Shown here: piece by piece, positions 9,885 to 20,945 of the stretch | Layout: each line of letters starts with the position of its first letter | Numbering within the stretch: position 1 is the first letter of the stretch | Source of the DNA: Nephrocerus scutellatus | Lineage: Eukaryota > Arthropoda > Insecta > Diptera > Pipunculidae | NCBI GenBank assembly: GCA_947095585.1 | Contig: OX352765.1 | Span: 77,917,976 to 77,981,975, forward strand | Direction: 5' to 3' | Length of the DNA stretch: 64,000 nt | Notes under the pieces: generated by a model | Database searches by the model: none | Told to the model about the DNA's origin: nothing | What the model saw: the letters and a program-made list of their open reading frames with translations, nothing else | Translations under genes and position numbers: made by a program

Positions 9885-11740
9885 AAAATTATTATTCATC
9901 GTCATATTTGGCTCTACAACTGGGGTCCGGTCCTGGCCTCCCGCAAAAAGTCTCTTCACCGTTCCCGATTTCGAGCCGATGTCATCCGGTTTGACATCCC
10001 TAAACTCTGGGCATCCTGGTCTACGCCATCCTTCAGGCGTAGGCTTTGCCGGCCTCGCTGTCGTGTTCCATAAATCCTACCGCAAAGGACTTTCCGAGCA
10101 GGATCCTCTTCGCTCATGCGAGCTAGGTGTCCTGCCCACCGGAGCCTACCGAGCTTAATTTTCTTCACGATGTCGACATCGCGGTAACGCTCGTAGATCT
10201 CATCATTATAGAGTCTCCGGAATCGTCCTTCCTCACATACGGAGCCAACAATTCTCTGTAAAACTTTTCTCTCAAACGCGGCTAAGAGGTCAGAATGCTT
10301 TTTGCTAAGCACCCATGTCTCGGATCCATATGTAAGTACTGGTATGACCATTGTCTTATATACAATCAGCATGGATGTCATGGTTAAGTTCGTGGATTTG
10401 AAGAGTCTTGACAGACTATAGTAGGCTTTGTTGACTTTAAGCAACCGTGCGCGTATTTCTGGTTCCATGCTGTTGTCGGCTGCTACAGTTGACCCGAGAG
10501 GATTGCACTACTTCAAATTCGCGCTACACTATTTGAATTGAGGGACAAATATGTTGAATCTTCTACTCGCAGACGTGGCCACCATGTACTTTTTTTCGCT
10601 CTCATTTATGTGCAGCCACAGATTTCGTGCCGCCTGCTCGATCTGGGTGAAAGCTTCCTGTACAGCTCTTTGGTTTCTACCAACGATGTCAATATCGTCT
10701 GCGTAACCCAGTATCTGAATGGACTTAGAGAGGATTGTTCCTCTCGCCGTTACGTCAGAGTCTCGGATCACTTTCTCCAACGCCAGGTTGAAGAGGAAGC
10801 AGGCCAGTTCATCCCCTTGTCGGAGCCCGTTATAAATGTTAAATGGGCTTGATAGTGATCCGGATATTTTTACTTCGCTTATAACATTGGTTAGTCGTGG
10901 TCAATCTACATAGTCGTGTCATTTATCTATTCTCAATTCTCTAATGGCTTTATTAAGTTCTACTATGGCTATGCTATCATAGGCGGCTTTAAAGTCTATT
11001 AAAAGATGGTGTAGTGAGTTTTGAAACTCTAGACATTTCTCCATCAACTGCCTTAGGATGTATATCTGATCAGTTGTTGATTTGCCTGGGATGAAGCCAC
11101 ACTGGCATGGACCAACGCGGTACTCAACATCGTCATACCACGATAATTGCTGCATGGATCCCATCAGATCTCGGAGCCTTATTATTTTTGAGCCGATTTA
11201 TCGCTCTGCCAGCTTCGTCTATGCTTGGTGGCGGCATCATAGTATGATCTTCGGTCATTGGTGGAGCTTCCAATTCCTCAGTTAACTGCCCATTTAGCAA
11301 CTCATGAAAGTGCTCTTCCTATCGTGCTAAGAAGCCTTTAAGATCGGTGATCAGATTACCCTCTTTGTCCTTGCAGTATGTGCAACGCCGTATATATTGC
11401 GTCACTCTTTGGTAGAACTTTCGCGTCTGGTGCGGGCCTTGCTCTCTGTACTGTTCTAGTTCACGGACGAGATTCTTTTCCCAGGCTGCTTTCTTTCACC
11501 AGTGAACTGTTTTTTCATATCTTCTGAGCTCTTTATATTCATCTTCGCATGCCCGCGTTCTATGAGATTGTTGCATTGCTCTGTACGCAACATACTTACG
11601 TTCAGTCGCTCGTTTACATTCCTCATCGAACGAGTCGATGACTTTTGCTGCAGGAACACTAGGACGCCATGCAACCCTTCTTATACGTATTAGTAGTAAC
11701 ACAACCCGCACTATCTCGCTCCTGTTAACCGAATACACAA
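9885..11740 (-). mobile_element. RTE-like non-LTR retrotransposon, RT part (pair 1 spacer)
   Basis: The minus strand reads, from 11740 leftward: linker (RIRRVAWRPSVPAAKV), RT fingers (SLHHLLIDFKAAYDS at about 11030-10970), the catalytic ILGYADDIDIVGRN (10780-10529) with both Asp kept, and the C-terminal segment 10468-9956 (YGSETWVLSKKH, LGRLRWAGHLARM). The 3' end at 9885-9960 has an ATT/ATC-type tail (ttattattcatcgtcat on the plus strand). Compared with 45910-46446, about 170 bp of RT is deleted at 11160. The endonuclease N-terminus of the same element is found at 13650-13400. Defective. Confidence 0.75.
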
Positions 11741-12440
11741 ATATTATATCATGTGTTTGTAGGAAATTAAATAGGCTTCAATACTGTATTTATCAAAATA
11801 AATGTATCCGATAGCATTTTTTTAATTAATCGTGTTTGTAAATACAATTTTAATAAAAAAAATTTTTTTGAATTTGACGAACTTCATATCGGTATGGCTT
11901 AAATAATTTAAGAAAGTGTATATTGTTATATCTTAAAAATGTAATTTTCTTTCAAAAAAGACCAATAGCAAGCTTGTAGCTGGAAGCGTTCAAGAGTTAT
12001 ATGGTGTGAAGTCATGTAAGGTCAAAAGTACGTTTTCGTTCATTTTACAAACTTTCATTTTTAACCCTGCTCCTGTTGACTGAATGCATTAATATTATAA
12101 GGTAGTTTTGTAGAAAATTGAATAGGCTATAATATTGCATTTGGTAAAAAAAATTATCCGAGAGCAATTTTCGAAATATTCGCGTTTGAAAATAAAATTT
12201 AAAAAAAGAAATTTTTTTTTTTAGATTTTGACGACGTTTATATCGGTAACGGTTTCAAGAATTTAAAAAAGTGTAGATTATTTAATCTTAAAAATTTAAT
12301 TTTGTTTCAAAAATGATCAACAGTGATCTTGTAGCTAGAAGCGTTTAAGAGTTACAGGGTGTGAAGTGATGTAAGGTCAAAAGTACGTATCTTTACATTG
12401 AAACGCTACGTACACCGCAGGGGTTGAAAATAGACCCTCC
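11700..12440. repeat. Two tandem copies of a roughly 350-bp dispersed repeat
   Basis: Copies at about 11700-12055 and 12060-12440 share CTCCTGTT.AC.GAAT, AATAGGCT...AATATTG, TATCGGTA, AGCGTT.AAGAGTTA and GTGTGAAGT.ATGTAAGGTC. The block is followed near 12508 by GGATACACCCTGTATA. Related sequence occurs at 33060-33420 and 58260-58600, where GGACACCCTGTATA is also present. It interrupts the RTE element in pair 1 and its duplicate (17252-17990) but is absent from the spacers at 46.6k and 63.5k. Confidence 0.65.
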
Positions 12441-12458
12441 CTTTCCATACGATTTTTT

Positions 12459-13400
12459 TCACGAAATTAACCAAGGAATCATCCCTTTAAGTATTTGCCA
12501 ACTTATCGGATACACCCTGTATACTTTGTAAATAGTAGCCAGATCTGAAGGAGTGAAGTACATCTTGCACCGTTTTAGGAAACCTAAGCATCTCGCAGCA
12601 TTTTTGGCGATGGCGAATATGTGGTCATACCAACGAAGCTTCTTGTTGACGCACATACCGAGAATTGAGAACTTTTTAGTTTCTTTGATGCAAGATCCAT
12701 TCATGGATAAATGTTGGAGGTTCAAATTACGCTTACACGACAGAAGACAACATTGAGTTTTAGAAGCGTTAAATTCAACTCTATTATGTAGTCCCCACCT
12801 CGTTATGCTGTCAAGGTCAAGGTATGTCAAGGAATTTAACGTGCTTGACATACGTTGTTGTTCAAGTTTCACTTGTGACGAAGAGGGGCGTTAAGAAAGC
12901 GTGAAGTCAAATGAAAAGCTAAGAGTACTGTCGTCAGCAAAGGAATGGATTGGAATAGAGTTGGTGGATAGGAGATTATTAATGAAAATCAGAAAAAGTG
13001 TCGGAGATATCGTGTGCAACAACGATATTTACTTTCACCAAATTTGTGAATAGACTGGTTCCACTTTTTAGTGAGATAAGCCATCAGGTCACCTGTAGAA
13101 CATTGCCTACGAAAACCATACTGCTGGTCACTAAGGATTTCACGTGATTCAAGCTATTGCATAAGCTTGCGATTGATCAGTTTCTATGACCTTGGATAGT
13201 ATAGATGATAGCGCAATGGGTAGGTCCGAGGAAAGAGATGACGAACAGGCTGCATAAAGGCTGTTTTCCAATTCCTTGAGACGACTCCAGAAGAATAAGA
13301 GTGATGGAAAAGTCTGCGCAGTGGTAATGCCAATGTTGAAGAACACCTTTTCAAAATTATAGCGAGATTGTCATCAGGTCCAGCAGATTATTTACTACTT
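12459..13400 (-). mobile_element. CR1/Jockey-superfamily fragment nested in the RTE element
   Basis: The minus strand has LAQAYAIA... (13346-13149, RT thumb/palm pieces), an ADDSTLSFSFDFTLS-like catalytic region near 12930 and the segment 12872-12459 with ILGMCVNKKLRWYDHIFAIAKN and FTPSDLATIYK. It belongs to the family at 6700-7861. It is flanked on both sides by parts of one RTE element (11740 side and 13400-13650), so it was probably inserted into it. Frame breaks are frequent. Confidence 0.65.
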
Positions 13401-13650
13401 TAAAGCCGATTATGATGGATTTCATTCTTTTGCTGACCAGAAAGAAACCCCACCCCAAGCACATGTTGACTTGCATGACAGCTGTAATATATGTCATATT
13501 CTGATTTTTGTAAGACACCATTCCACGTCCACCGCATCTCCTGGATTGCTGTTATATCAGCATTATATTTGGACAGGATATCGGCTAGCGCAGTGAGCGT
13601 ACGTTCCATGAGAAAATTCTTAAATCGTTTAGCCGCTTTCGTTGCCGTGG
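13400..13650 (-). mobile_element. RTE endonuclease N-terminus
   Basis: Minus-strand reading RIFSWNVRTLTALADILSK, then AITAIQEMRW-like sequence and YDIYYSCHASQH, matches the start of RTE-type apurinic endonucleases, with the catalytic Glu in IQEMRW. It completes the 5' end of the RTE copy whose RT lies at 9885-11740. Confidence 0.7.
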
Positions 13651-14344
13651 TCGTCGTCGTAAAGACAATTTACATCTGGGATAATAAAACAATCGAGTTT
13701 TGTGACACACCGTAAACAACCTACATTTATAACGATGATATTGCTTCTATGGTATTAAACAAATATTATACTACGTACGAAACCTATAGTTTTATGTACT
13801 TAATGCTAAAACTACCGCCGGAAAATTAATTTAATCGTTTACTTAAATTATTACAGAACTAACACCAAAAAATGTAAAATTTACGAAAAATGTTCATCCA
13901 CTCAGTCGATTCCGGAACCATATTTATGTATGTTTTTCTACATTTTTATTAAATATAATATTAGCACATACGTACAACATGCATTTATTATGGTATAGTT
14001 GACAAATGTTATACATACTATTAGATATATTATGTAAACATTCATACTCGAAGATGCGTTCATTTAAAAGTTCTGACCAAGCGAGATGACCAATGGAATA
14101 AATTACAATGAGTTGCGTATGGTGAAGAAAGTTGGGGACAAGGTTGTTAACAGCAATGGTAGAAGTAGTCGTACAAGTATATGACAAAAACATAGTGTTT
14201 TTTGTTGTAGTGTTGTTATTATTGCCCTTTTCCTTTTCCACTTGTCACTGTAGTATGAAAACTGGAAAATTTAAATATTTTGGACATTTTTTTTTAGTAT
14301 ATAAAGGTGAAGAAAAATCGTATAACAACAGATTGGGCCGAACC
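13651..14344 (+). promoter_or_regulatory. Upstream region and promoter of plus-strand gene C
   Basis: Has the block shared with copy A: AATGGTAGAAGTAGT, CTGGAAAATTTAAATATTTT (14262-14281) and TATATAAAG (14298-14306), 39 bp before the ATG. Sequence between 13650 and 14120 is also kept at 19200-19670 and 47950-48430, but no gene is seen in it. Confidence 0.7.
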
Positions 14345-14841
14345 ATGAAGACCTTTACTTGTTTTCTGTTTTGTAAGTTTTGTAACAAATATTTAAAAAT
14401 CAAAAAACAATAATTGTATTTATGTGTTGTTTCTTTGTAGGTGTACTTGCCGTTGCATCGATTACTGCAACTGACGGGGCCGATGAGGAAGAGCCAAAAT
14501 CCTTATATGTTTACAGGCCGACAGTTGAACACATAAACTGCAATTGTCCTGCAGGACCGCCTGGTCCACCAGATCCAGATGGCGTTAAAGGACCAGATGG
14601 TGACCGTGGTCATAATGGTCCACAAGGCAACGATGGGCCGCTGGTAATACGAGGACCACCCGGACTACCTGGATCACCCGGATTTGTCGGACCAGCCGGT
14701 CCAGGCGGCCCCCCCGGACTTGCTGGTATGCCCGGAAATGATGGAAAAAATGAAGTTTTTTATTTACCCGGAAAACCAGGCATCCGCGGAAACGATGGAC
14801 CTCCCGGACCACGCGGACCACCAGGAATACCTATGACGTAA
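14345..14841 (+). CDS. Secreted short collagen-like protein, class P (copy C)
   Basis: Exons 14345-14372 and 14441-14841, 68-nt phase-1 intron. The product is 142 residues: signal peptide (1 to about 22), acidic ADEEEPK linker, VEHINCNC, then Gly-X-Y repeats ending GPPGIPMT. Relative to copies D and F the third triplet is D-P-D instead of G-P-V (a Gly lost near 14573), and a non-collagen insert NEVFYLP interrupts the later part. An AATAAA lies near 14984. Everything from about 4 kb upstream through the CNC codons is almost identical to copy D, and the collagen part then diverges. Likely expressed like its siblings, but the Gly-to-Asp change would weaken a triple helix if not tolerated. Confidence 0.85.
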
Positions 14842-15240
14842 CCGACCACAGCGATGGCTAATTAAGGATCTCAGAGTCTTTTAGGAGCGAAAACTGTATA
14901 ACTTTTGCTTGTGAGCTTCCATAAACATGAACTAATGTAATGAAAGTAAAACTAAAGTACACTGAAATGAACCGTTACAAAGCAATAAACACAACTGACA
15001 ATGAAACTCCAGAATATTTTAGGTTATTGTATGAATCCTTCAACAATTTTAAGATTCTTTTTTCTTGCAACTATACCTAACACGTTTTGAACCATAATTC
15101 AATAATTGGAAACCTAATTTTTCTCCTGTGCTTTTAAGAAGAACCATGTAAGTAGTTCGTCTCCTTTTGATCTACATTCGATTAACTTCGATTCAGCGCA
15201 CCGACCAACTACCGATAACGAAAACCATAACAGGTTCTAT
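14842..15240. other. 3' flank of copy C, no gene
   Basis: Holds the gene's 3' UTR-like sequence with AATAAA near 14984 and then unrelated AT-rich sequence. No ORF or transposon is recognised between about 15060 and 15240. Confidence 0.45.
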
Positions 15241-15329
15241 TTATGTCGCCGTCAATTAACAGAAAATGCATAATGAATTCATTGGTTTGTGGAACCGTGG
15301 CTTTTGTAGTTACCGCGTTGCACTTCTGT

Positions 15330-15483
15330 GCGGAAGGTACGAATCGCAAAAAAACACACCTAAACAAATCTTTTTCACGGTTCCGCCACTCGCGTATGTC
15401 TGTGGTCTCACAAAAGATCAAAATTGAAATTGTAGGTCCATTCCATTTGTGTGCAAATATGTAACGATCTATTATCATCATCA
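15330..15483. repeat. SINE-related fragment
   Basis: Contains TCACGG.TCC.CCACTCGCG and AAATTGTAGGTCCATTCCAT followed by TTGTGTGCAAA, which match the body of the tRNA-derived SINE at 57315-57632. A TTATCATCATCATA tail runs into the RTE 3' end. The tRNA-like head is not visible here. Confidence 0.4.
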
Positions 15484-17292
15484 TATTTGGCTCTATAACC
15501 GGGGTCCGGTCCTGGCCTCCCGCAAAAATTCTGTCCACCAGTCCCGATTTCGGGCCATCCAGTTTGGCATCCCTAAACTGTGGGCGTCCTGGTCTACGCC
15601 ATCCTTCCAGCATAGGCTTGGCCGGCCTCGCTGTCGTGTTCCATAAATCCTACCGCAAAGGACTTTCCGAGTAGGATCCTCTTCGCTCATGCGAGCTAGG
15701 TGTCCTGCCCACCGGAGCCTACCGAGCTTAATTTTCTTCACGATGTCGACATCGCGGTAACGCTCGTGGATCTCATCATTATAGAGTCTCCGGAATCGTC
15801 CTTTCTCACATACGGGGCCAACAATTCTCCGTAAGACTTTTCTCTCGAACGCGGCTAAGAGGTCAGAATGCTTTTTGCTAAGCACCCAAGTCTCGGATCC
15901 ATATGTAAGTACTGATAAGCTTGGATGTTATGGTTAAGTTCCTGGATTTGAAGAGTCTTGACAAGCTATATAGTAGGCTTTGTTGGCTTTAAGCAACCGT
16001 GCGCGTATTTCTGGTTCCATGCTGTTATCGGCTGCTACAGTTGACCCGAGAGGATTGCACTACTTCAAATTCGCGCTACACTATTTGAATTGAGGGACAA
16101 ATATGTTGAATCTTCTACTCGCAGACGTGGCCACCATGTACTTTTTTTCGCTCTCATTTATGTGCAGCCACAGATTTCGTGCCGCCTGCTCGATCTGGGT
16201 GAAAGCTTCCTGTACAGCTCTTTGGTTTCTACCAACGATGTCAATATCGTCTGCGTAACCCAGTATCTGAATGGACTTAGAGAGGATTGTTCCTCTCGCC
16301 GTTACGTCAGAGTCTCGGATCACTTTCTCCAACGCCAGGTTGAAGAGGAAGCAGGCCAGTTCATCCCCTTGTCGGAGCCCGTTATAAATGTTAAATGGGC
16401 TTGATAGTGATCCGGATATTTTTACTTCGCTTATAACATTGGTTAGTCGTGGTCAATCTACATAGTCGTGTCATTTATCTATTCTCAATTCTCTAATGGC
16501 TTTATTAAGTTCTACTATGGCTATGCTATCATAGGCGGCTTTAAAGTCTATTAAAAGATGGTGTAGTGAGTTTTGAAACTCTAGACATTTCTCCATCAAC
16601 TGCCTTAGGATGTATATCTGATCAGTTGTTGATTTGCCTGGGATGAAGCCACACTGGCATGGACCAACGCGGTACTCAACATCGTCATACCACGATAATT
16701 GCTGCATGGATCCCATCAGATCTCGGAGCCTTATTATTTTTGAGCCGATTTATCGCTCTGCCAGCTTCGTCTATGCTTGGTGGCGGCATCATAGTATGAT
16801 CTTCGGTCATTGGTGGAGCTTCCAATTCCTCAGTTAACTGCCCATTTAGCAACTCATGAAAGTGCTCTTCCTATCGTGCTAAGAAGCCTTTAAGATCGGT
16901 GATCAGATTACCCTCTTTGTCCTTGCAGTATGTGCAACGCCGTATATATTGCGTCACTCTTTGGTAGAACTTTCGCGTCTGGTGCGGGCCTTGCTCTCTG
17001 TACTGTTCTAGTTCACGGACGAGATTCTTTTCCCAGGCTGCTTTCTTTCACCAGTGAACTGTTTTTTCATATCTTCTGAGCTCTTTATATTCATCTTCGC
17101 ATGCCCGCGTTCTATGAGATTGTTGCATTGCTCTGTACGCAACATACTTACGTTCAGTCGCTCGTTTACATTCCTCATCGAACGAGTCGATGACTTTTGC
17201 TGCAGGAACACTAGGACGCCATGCAACCCTTCTTATACGTATTAGTAGTAACACAACCCGCACTATCTCGCTCCTGTTAACCGAATACACAA
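15484..17292 (-). mobile_element. RTE-like element, second copy (spacer of gene D)
   Basis: Minus-strand duplicate of 9885-11740. It includes the C-terminal segment 15885-15493, YADD at 16332-16081 and the same roughly 170-bp RT deletion at 16716. From 16028 rightward it is almost identical to the first copy at an offset of 5552; left of that the two differ at many positions. Defective. Confidence 0.75.
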
Positions 17293-17990
17293 ATATTATA
17301 TCATGTGTTTGTAGGAAATTAAATAGGCTTCAATACTGTATTTATCAAAATAAATGTATCCGATAGCATTTTTTTAATTAATCGTGTTTGTAAATACAAT
17401 TTTAATAAAAAAAATTTTTTTGAATTTGACGAACTTCATATCGGTATGGCTTAAATAATTTAAGAAAGTGTATATTGTTATATCTTAAAAATGTAATTTT
17501 CTTTCAAAAAAGACCAATAGCAAGCTTGTAGCTGGAAGCGTTCAAGAGTTATATGGTGTGAAGTCATGTAAGGTCAAAAGTACGTTTTCGTTCATTTTAC
17601 AAACTTTCATTTTTAACCCTGCTCCTGTTGACTGAATGCATTAATATTATAAGGTAGTTTTGTAGAAAATTGAATAGGCTATAATATTGCATTTGGTAAA
17701 AAAAATTATCCGAGAGCAATTTTCGAAATATTCGCGTTTGAAAATAAAATTTAAAAAAAGAAATTTTTTTTTTTAGATTTTGACGACGTTTATATCGGTA
17801 ACGGTTTCAAGAATTTAAAAAAGTGTAGATTATTTAATCTTAAAAATTTAATTTTGTTTCAAAAATGATCAACAGTGATCTTGTAGCTAGAAGCGTTTAA
17901 GAGTTACAGGGTGTGAAGTGATGTAAGGTCAAAAGTACGTATCTTTACATTGAAACGCTACGTACACCGCAGGGGTTGAAAATAGACCCT
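17252..17990. repeat. Second copy of the roughly 350-bp repeat pair
   Basis: Same content and order as 11700-12440 at offset 5552, including the motif GTGTGAAGT.ATGTAAGGTC twice and GGATACACCCTGTATA near 18060. Confidence 0.65.
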
Positions 17991-18010
17991 CCCTTTCCAT
18001 ACGATTTTTT

Positions 18011-18952
18011 TCACGAAATTAACCAAGGAATCATCCCTTTAAGTATTTGCCAACTTATCGGATACACCCTGTATACTTTGTAAATAGTAGCCAGATCTGA
18101 AGGAGTGAAGTACATCTTACACCGTTTTAGGAAACCTAAGCATCTCGCAGCATTTTTGGCGATGGCGAATATGTGGTCATACCAACGAAGCTTCTTGTTG
18201 ACGCACATACCGAGAATTGAGAACTTTTTAGTTTCTTTGATGCAAGATCCATTCATGGATAAATGTTGGAGGTTCAAATTACGCTTACACGACAGAAGAC
18301 AACATTGAGTTTTAGAAGCGTTAAATTCAACTCTATTATGTAGTCCCCACCTCGTTATGCTGTCAAGGTCAAGGTATGTCAAGGAATTTAACGTGCTTGA
18401 CATACGTTGTTGTTCAAGTTTCACTTGTGACGAAGAGGGGCGTTAAGAAAGCGTGAAGTCAAATGAAAAGCTAAGAGTACTGTCGTCAGCAAAGGAATGG
18501 ATTGGAATAGAGTTGGTGGATAGGAGATTATTAATGAAAATCAGAAAAAGTGTCGGAGATATCGTGTGCAACAACGATATTTACTTTCACCAAATTTGTG
18601 AATAGACTGGTTCCACTTTTTAGTGAGATAAGCCATCAGGTCACCTGTAGAACATTGCCTACGAAAACCATACTGCTGGTCACTAAGGATTTCACGTGAT
18701 TCAAGCTATTGCATAAGCTTGCGATTGATCAGTTTCTATGACCTTGGATAGTATAGATGATAGCGCAATGGGTAGGTCCGAGGAAAGAGATGACGAACAG
18801 GCTGCATAAAGGCTGTTTTCCAATTCCTTGAGACGACTCCAGAAGAATAAGAGTGATGGAAAAGTCTGCGCAGTGGTAATGCCAATGTTGAAGAACACCT
18901 TTTCAAAATTATAGCGAGATTGTCATCAGGTCCAGCAGATTATTTACTACTT
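18011..18952 (-). mobile_element. CR1/Jockey-superfamily fragment, second copy
   Basis: Duplicate of 12459-13400 at offset 5552, with the same open segments (18424-18011, 18898-18701). The RTE endonuclease N-terminus that follows is at 18952-19202 on the minus strand. Confidence 0.65.
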
Positions 18953-19202
18953 TAAAGCCGATTATGATGGATTTCATTCTTTTGCTGACCAGAAAGAAAC
19001 CCCACCCCAAGCACATGTTGACTTGCATGACAGCTGTAATATATGTCATATTCTGATTTTTGTAAGACACCATTCCACGTCCACCGCATCTCCTGGATTG
19101 CTGTTATATCAGCATTATATTTGGACAGGATATCGGCTAGCGCAGTGAGCGTACGTTCCATGAGAAAATTCTTAAATCGTTTAGCCGCTTTCGTTGCCGT
19201 GG

Positions 19203-19896
19203 TCGTCGTCGTAAAGACAATTTACATCTGGGATAATAAAACAATCGAGTTTTGTGACACACCGTAAACAACCTACATTTATAACGATGATATTGCTTCT
19301 ATGGTATTAAACAAATATTATACTACGTACGAAACCTATAGTTTTATGTACTTAATGCTAAAACTACCGCCGGAAAATTAATTTAATCGTTTACTTAAAT
19401 TATTACAGAACTAACACCAAAAAATGTAAAATTTACGAAAAATGTTCATCCACTCAGTCGATTCCGGAACCATATTTATGTATGTTTTTCTACATTTTTA
19501 TTAAATATAATATTAGCACATACGTACAACATGCATTTATTATGGTATAGTTGACAAATGTTATACATACTATTAGATATATTATGTAAACATTCATACT
19601 CGAAGATGCGTTCATTTAAAAGTTCTGACCAAGCGAGATGACCAATGGAATAAATTACAATGAGTTGCGTATGGTGAAGAAAGTTGGGGACAAGGTTGTT
19701 AACAGCAATGGTAGAAGTAGTCGTACAAGTATATGACAAAAACATAGTGTTTTTTGTTGTAGTGTTGTTATTATTGCCCTTTTCCTTTTCCACTTGTCAC
19801 TGTAGTATGAAAACTGGAAAATTTAAATATTTTGGACATTTTTTTTTAGTATATAAAGGTGAAGAAAAATCGTATAACAACAGATTGGGCCGAACC
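19203..19896 (+). promoter_or_regulatory. Upstream region and promoter of plus-strand gene D
   Basis: CTGGAAAATTTAAATATTTT at 19814-19833 and TATATAAAG at 19850-19858. No difference from the promoter of gene C was seen, so genes C and D should be expressed alike if both are real. Confidence 0.7.
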
Positions 19897-20945
19897 ATGA
19901 AGACCTTTACTTGTTTTCTGTTTTGTAAGTTTTGTAACAAATATTTAAAAATCAAAAAACAATAATTGTATTTATGTGTTGTTTCTTTGTAGGTGTACTT
20001 GCCGTTGCATCGATTACTGCAACTGACGGGGCCGATGAGGAAGAGCCAAAATCCTTATATGTTTACAGGCCGACAGTTGAACACATAAACTGCAATTGTC
20101 CTCCAGGACTACCTGGTCCACCAGGTCCAGTTGGCGTCAAAGGACCAGATGGTGATCGTGGTAATATAGGCAAACAAGGCAACGACGGGCCGGTGTTGTT
20201 AAGAGGCCCACCCGGACAACCCGGACAACCCGGACCACCCGCACAACCCGGACAACCCGGACAACCCGGAGAACCCGGAAAACCCGGACAACCCGGACAA
20301 GCCGGACCACCTGGAGAACGCGGACAACTCGGACAACCCGGAGAACGCGGACAACCCGGACAAGCCGGAGAACGCGGACCAGCCGGACCACGCGGACAAG
20401 CCGGACAACCCGGAGAACCCGGAAAACCCGGAAAACCCGGAGAACCCGGAAATCGCGGACAACCCGGAGCAGCCGGACCAGCCGGACCAGCCGGACAAGC
20501 CGGACCATTCGGACAACCCGGAACACCCGGACTACCCGGACAACGCGGGCAAGCCGGACAAGCCGGAGAACGCGGACCAGCCGGACCACGCGGACAAGCC
20601 GGACAACCCGGAGAACCCGGAAAACCCGGAGAACCCGGAAAACGCGGACCACCCGGACAAACCGGCCAACCCGGACAATTCGGAGCACCCGGACCACGCG
20701 GACCACCCGGAGAACCCGGAACACTCGGACTAATCGGACTACCCGGACAACGCGGGCAAGCCGGACAAGCCGGAGAACGCGGACCAGCCGGACCACGCGG
20801 ACAAGCCGGACAACCCGGAAAACCCGGACAACTCGGACAACCCGGACAACCCGGACCACCCGGACCACCCGGACCACCCGGAAAAACCAGACTACCCATA
20901 CCAGACCTAGAAGTCAGTAAAAATTCTTCTGAATCAATGAAGTGA
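19897..20945 (+). CDS. Secreted collagen-like protein with expanded repeat, class P (copy D)
   Basis: Exons 19897-19924 and 19993-20945, 68-nt phase-1 intron. The product is 326 residues, more than twice its siblings. The first 45 residues through CNC are the same as copy C. About 85-90 Gly-X-Y triplets follow (20101-20890), rich in GQPG, GEPG, GKPG and GPAG units and almost without interruption (one G-to-A near 20241). A block coding for ERGPAGPRGQAGQPG recurs near 20360, 20555 and 20765, showing internal duplication of about 200 bp. Codons are nearly all GGA and CCC/CAA, giving a strong strand asymmetry. The C-terminus (LPIPDLEVSKNSSESMK) is not collagen and reads into sequence that is 3' UTR in copy F. 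AATAAA lies near 20987. Confidence 0.85.

Larger units (their letters stand above)
16028..20102. repeat. Near-identical duplicate of 10476-14550 (4075 bp, offset 5552)
   Basis: Aligned by eye, the two segments match apart from one substitution seen (G at 12567, A at 18119). The duplicated part contains RTE pieces, the roughly 350-bp repeat pair, the CR1-like fragment, promoter, exon 1, intron and the start of exon 2 of the collagen gene. Both ends are abrupt: 10475/16027 on the left and 14551/20103 on the right, inside the collagen coding repeat. It is a very recent duplication, gene conversion, or an assembly duplication. Confidence 0.85.

Noticed and set aside
13608..13715. Small plus ORF starting MRKFLNRLAAFVAV, conserved at 19160 and 47908
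   Set aside because: Looks like a small membrane peptide, but the minus strand is the RTE endonuclease start (RIFSWNVR). Conservation follows from the duplicated transposon.
14132..14413. Plus-strand ORF of 93 codons before gene C (also at 19684 and 48441)
   Set aside because: It runs through the promoter, TATA box, exon 1 and intron, and is better explained by the two-exon gene.
20101..20890. Phage-tail or bacterial collagen-like protein, suggesting contamination
   Set aside because: Spliced signal peptide, TATA box, AT-rich flanks and insect transposons on both sides argue for a native insect gene.
20063..20899. Long minus-strand ORFs (278, 246 and 105 codons) opposite the collagen gene D
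   Set aside because: They are antisense readings of the GGA/CCC repeat (Pro-Gly, Val-Arg, Ser-Gly patterns), with no start context, splice support or conservation in the shorter copies.
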